A DNA stretch of 7,458 nucleotides, from contig NZ_SJDU01000082.1 in assembly GCF_005518285.1 (NCBI RefSeq), positions 1 through 7,458 of the forward strand, read 5' to 3'. Under the pieces are notes generated by a model. The model made no database searches. It saw nothing but the letters and a program-made list of their open reading frames with translations, and had not been told where the DNA came from. The translations under genes and the position numbers were made by a program. This DNA is from Brachyspira catarrhinii. Lineage in GTDB: Bacteria; Spirochaetota; Brachyspiria; Brachyspirales; Brachyspiraceae. Positions 4,748 to 7,458 of the stretch are shown here, piece after piece. The number at the start of each line of letters is the position of its first letter. Positions within the stretch are counted from its first letter, which is position 1.

Positions 4748-7255
4748 TTATTTATCCTCCGCCGAAGGAACTACAGCCAAATCGCTTACTCTTGCGCCGT
4801 CAGATATATTGACTATTTTTACGCCCTTTGCATTGCGTCCAAGTTCTGGAATAGAATTCGCTTTTATTTTTATAGTCATATCGTCCGTAGTCACAACCAT
4901 TATCTCGTCTTTGTCTCCAACCGTTTTTACGCTAACGACTTTTCCAGTTCTATTGTCGAGTTTGATATAAATCTGTCCATGTCCGCCTCTGCCTTTAACA
5001 TTAAACTGTTTTGAAGATAGTCTTTTTCCTATTCCGTTTTCGGTTATAACTATTAAAGATTCGCCTTTATGAATTCCGTTTCCAGATACGCAAATATCGT
5101 CTCCAGAAAGAGTTATTCCTTTGACTCCGCCCGCAGCTCTTCCCATATTTCTAACCTTTTGCTCGTTTATTCTCAAAGCGAGTCCAGAATCGGTAGTCAT
5201 AATGAAATCGTCTCCCGTTTGAATCGCCGAAACAGCGACAAGCTCATCGTTATTTTCCAAAGTAAGCGCCAATATTCCGCGTTTTTTAGCGTTTTCAAGA
5301 TGTTTTAATTCCATCTTTTTTATAGTTCCTCTTTTTGTAACCATTATAATCGATTGTTTAGGGTCGAAATCGGATACGGTAAAATAGCTGGTAATTTTTT
5401 CATCTGGAGCGAGATTAAGAATAAATTTAACGCTTTTTCCTTGCGACAATTTCGTCAAAGCTGGAATTTCATGCACTTTCATCCAAAAAGCTTTTCCTCT
5501 GTCGGTAAATATAAATAAATAATCTTTAGTGGAAGCGACAAATAAATGTTCGATATAATGTTCTCCCTGCGATTTTCCGCCCTGAACTCCGACTCCGCCT
5601 CTTCCCTGAGTGCGATAACTTGAAGCGGGAACTCTTTTAATAAAGCCTTGAGTCGTTATAGAAACGGCTACATCTTCGTCATGAATCAAATCTTCTTCGT
5701 CTATTTCCGTATCGTTAGTTTTTCCGATAATTTCGCTTTTTCTGTCGTCTCCGTATCTTTCGGATATTTTTTGAAGTTCGTTTTTTATTACCGCCAATAT
5801 TTTATTCGGATGAGCGAGCAAATCTTCGCAATAGGCTATAAATTCTTTTAATTCTTTCAATTCTTCCTCTATTTTCAATTTTTCCAAAGCGGTTAATCTT
5901 TTAAGAGGCATATCGAGTATAGCTTGAGCTTGCTTTTCTGATAATTTAAATGTTTTCATTAAAGTGTTTCTTGCCGATTCGGTATTTTCGCTCTCTCTTA
6001 TTATTTGAATGACTTTTTCTATATTCGCTTGGGCTATTAAAAGTCCTTCCAAAATATGCGCTTTCGCTTTAGCTTGATTTAAGTCGAATTGAGTTCTTTT
6101 CGTTATAACTTCTACTCTATGGTCTACAAAATATTTAATAAGCTCTTTCAAATTGAGAACTTTAGGCTCTCCATTAACCAAAGCCAAATTTATTATTCCG
6201 AAAGTCGTTTCCAAATCTGTATGTTTGAATAATTGATTCAAAACTATTTGAGTGGCGACTCCTTTTTTAAGTTCTATTACGAGTCTTATTCCCGCTCTAT
6301 TGCTCGATTCGTCTCTTATATCTGAAATTCCCTCGATTTTTCCTTGTTTAACGAGTTCGGCAATTTTTTCATGCAAAGTAGTTTTTACCACATTGTAAGG
6401 AAGTTCTTTAACTATTATCGCCTCTCTGTCTTTTTTTATCTCTTCAATTTCAAGTCGCGCTCTTAATTTTATTCTTCCTTTTCCCGTAGTGTATGCCTCT
6501 TTGATTCCCTCTTTTCCGTATATGATTCCCGCGGTAGGAAAGTCGGGACCTTGAACATATTTCATCAAATCTTTTATTTCCGCGTTTTGATGGTCTATAT
6601 AATAAGAAATAGCGTTAATTACCTCTCTTAAATTGTGCGGAGGCATATTAGTAGCCATACCGATTGCAATTCCCATACTTCCGTTTACGAGCAGTTGAGG
6701 AACTGTCGCGGGCAAAACCGATGGCTCTGTTCTCGAATCGTCAAAGTTTGGAACGAATCTAACCGTATCTTTTTCTATATCGTTTAGCATCTCTTCGGCA
6801 AAACGAGTCATTCTCGCTTCGGTATAACGCATAGCCGCTGGAGGGTCATCGTCCACAGAACCGAAATTTCCCTGTCCGTCCACAAGCAAATATCTCATAG
6901 CGAAATCTTGCGCCATTCTAACCATAGTTCCGTAAACCGCGGAATCTCCATGCGGATGGTATCGGGCTAAAACTTCTCCGACTGTGGCAGCCGACTTTTT
7001 ATAAGGTTTATCATGCGTGAGATTAGCGTCATACATCGCGTATAATATTCTTCTATGAACGGGCTTCAAACCGTCTCTAACATCTGGAAGCGCCCTTGAA
7101 ACTATTACGCTCATTGAATATGTCAAATATGATTCTCTTAATTCGTTTTCTATAGATATATGATTTACTCTTTTAAGTATATCTTTCGTAAGCGTTGAAT
7201 ACTGCCTTTCTTCCGTTCCGTTATTATCTTTGCCGTTATTTTTCTTTATCGCCAT
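4748..7255 (-). CDS. gyrA: DNA gyrase subunit A
   Basis: This 835-residue protein is the breakage-reunion subunit of DNA gyrase (A2B2), which introduces negative supercoils with ATP. The winged-helix and tower region includes [15 protein letters not shown] (55-69), [10 protein letters not shown] (100-109), VDGQGNFGS (125-133) and [10 protein letters not shown] (140-149), where Tyr144 matches the DNA-linking Tyr122 of E. coli. The C-terminal beta-pinwheel begins near 525 and carries a GyrA box, QGRGGVG (550-556), close to the canonical QRRGGKG; this separates it from ParC. Degenerate blade motifs recur at MGRAAGG (704-710) and KGRGGHG (754-760). There is a charged N-terminal extension of about 22 residues relative to E. 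coli and no acidic C-terminal tail. The ATG has AAGGA eight bases upstream. gyrB is not in the window. Residue 109, equivalent to E. coli Asp87, is Gly. Confidence 0.97.
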   Translation of the reverse strand: MAIKKNNGKDNNGTEERQYSTLTKDILKRVNHISIENELRESYLTYSMSVIVSRALPDVRDGLKPVHRRILYAMYDANLTHDKPYKKSAATVGEVLARYHPHGDSAVYGTMVRMAQDFAMRYLLVDGQGNFGSVDDDPPAAMRYTEARMTRFAEEMLNDIEKDTVRFVPNFDDSRTEPSVLPATVPQLLVNGSMGIAIGMATNMPPHNLREVINAISYYIDHQNAEIKDLMKYVQGPDFPTAGIIYGKEGIKEAYTTGKGRIKLRARLEIEEIKKDREAIIVKELPYNVVKTTLHEKIAELVKQGKIEGISDIRDESSNRAGIRLVIELKKGVATQIVLNQLFKHTDLETTFGIINLALVNGEPKVLNLKELIKYFVDHRVEVITKRTQFDLNQAKAKAHILEGLLIAQANIEKVIQIIRESENTESARNTLMKTFKLSEKQAQAILDMPLKRLTALEKLKIEEELKELKEFIAYCEDLLAHPNKILAVIKNELQKISERYGDDRKSEIIGKTNDTEIDEEDLIHDEDVAVSITTQGFIKRVPASSYRTQGRGGVGVQGGKSQGEHYIEHLFVASTKDYLFIFTDRGKAFWMKVHEIPALTKLSQGKSVKFILNLAPDEKITSYFTVSDFDPKQSIIMVTKRGTIKKMELKHLENAKKRGILALTLENNDELVAVSAIQTGDDFIMTTDSGLALRINEQKVRNMGRAAGGVKGITLSGDDICVSGNGIHKGESLIVITENGIGKRLSSKQFNVKGRGGHGQIYIKLDNRTGKVVSVKTVGDKDEIMVVTTDDMTIKIKANSIPELGRNAKGVKIVNISDGARVSDLAVVPSAEDK

Positions 7256-7284
7256 TTCTTTTATCCTTAAAATATTTAGAAAAT

Positions 7285-7313
7285 ATTATATCATTAAATT
7301 ATATAATTATCAA
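7285..7313 (-). promoter_or_regulatory. Predicted gyrA promoter with extended -10
   Basis: On the minus strand TTGATA (7313-7308), a 17-base spacer and TATAAT (7290-7285) are preceded by TG one base upstream, making TGATATAAT, a classical extended -10. Transcription should start near 7278, leaving a leader of about 23 nt. Many bacteria regulate gyrA by supercoiling, but nothing here shows that directly. Confidence 0.7.
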
Positions 7314-7370
7314 TATAAAATAATGCCTATATTAAATATTAAGTTATAAATTAATTAAAATTTTTTCATT

Positions 7371-7453
7371 TTTGGATTACTTCGCTTCACTCGGCAACTG
7401 CCCGCTTTAGCGTGTGGGCTTTAGCCTAGCCTCAAAACCTCGTAATGACAAAT
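7371..7453 (+). repeat. Long copy of the dispersed imperfect palindromic repeat, upstream of gyrA
   Basis: The ends TTTGGATTAC and GTAATGACAAAT match those of the 39-bp element at 4708-4746, with the terminal pair changed to ATTAC/GTAAT so that pairing is kept. The 83-bp element is much more GC-rich than the flanking DNA. Its interior holds two nested small hairpins: CGCT/AGCG (7403-7412) inside GCCC/GGGC (7400-7403 with 7416-7419), and GGCT/AGCC (7417-7426). GCTTTAGC occurs twice, at 7404-7411 and 7418-7425. No open reading frame or transposase is present, so if mobile it would depend on factors elsewhere. Confidence 0.65.
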
Positions 7454-7458
7454 TTCAA

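Noticed and set aside
4725..5851. Plus-strand ORFs opposite gyrA
   Set aside because: They are antisense to conserved GyrA coding sequence, with no plausible product.
7400..7426. Rho-independent terminator for a gene to the right of the window
   Set aside because: The small GC hairpins have no following T tract on either strand. They sit inside the palindromic repeat and are better explained as part of it.

Overview
The window looks like chromosomal DNA from an anaerobic spirochaete, most probably Brachyspira or a close relative. This is an inference from very AT-rich intergenic DNA, consensus sigma-70 promoters, a lipoprotein with a relaxed spirochaete-type lipobox, and a selenocysteine-dependent Stickland-type reductase. 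No rRNA, tRNA, CRISPR array, transposase or phage gene is visible.

Layout, left to right. Positions 1-2219 (minus strand) carry two genes of a glycine/sarcosine/betaine reductase component B: the alpha/beta-subunit precursor (GrdE/GrdG/GrdI family) and, 15 bases downstream, the selenoprotein subunit (GrdB/GrdF/GrdH family). The second gene runs off the left edge before its expected selenocysteine codon. They are preceded at 2220-2427 by a good promoter, a 16-bp palindrome at the presumed start of transcription, and a leader of about 170 nt with an AT-only hairpin. Next on the minus strand is mltG (2456-3478), a cell-wall lytic transglycosylase, with its own consensus promoter. Divergent from mltG is a plus-strand surface-lipoprotein gene (3736-4641), followed by a bidirectional terminator shared with the convergent gyrA. 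gyrA (4748-7255, minus strand) encodes the DNA gyrase A subunit and has an extended -10 promoter.

The most interesting region is 3627-3755. A promoter and Shine-Dalgarno sequence lead into an ATG at 3687, followed at once by five perfect AAAGC pentamers. At this copy number the ATG frame stops after 22 codons, while the 301-codon lipoprotein lies in another frame that begins just after the repeats with only a GTG lacking a ribosome-binding site. Gain of one pentamer, or loss of two, would fuse the ATG to the lipoprotein frame. This has the architecture of a slipped-strand, phase-variable surface lipoprotein, captured here in the apparent OFF state.

A second non-genic signal is a pair of related imperfect palindromic repeats at 4708-4746 and 7371-7453, in the same orientation on either side of gyrA. 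They share their ends, and the terminal inverted pentamer co-varies (ATTGC/GCAAT in one, ATTAC/GTAAT in the other).

The genes do not form one pathway. They are an energy-metabolism operon (amino-acid or amine reduction), a peptidoglycan enzyme, a variable envelope protein and a core topoisomerase subunit.
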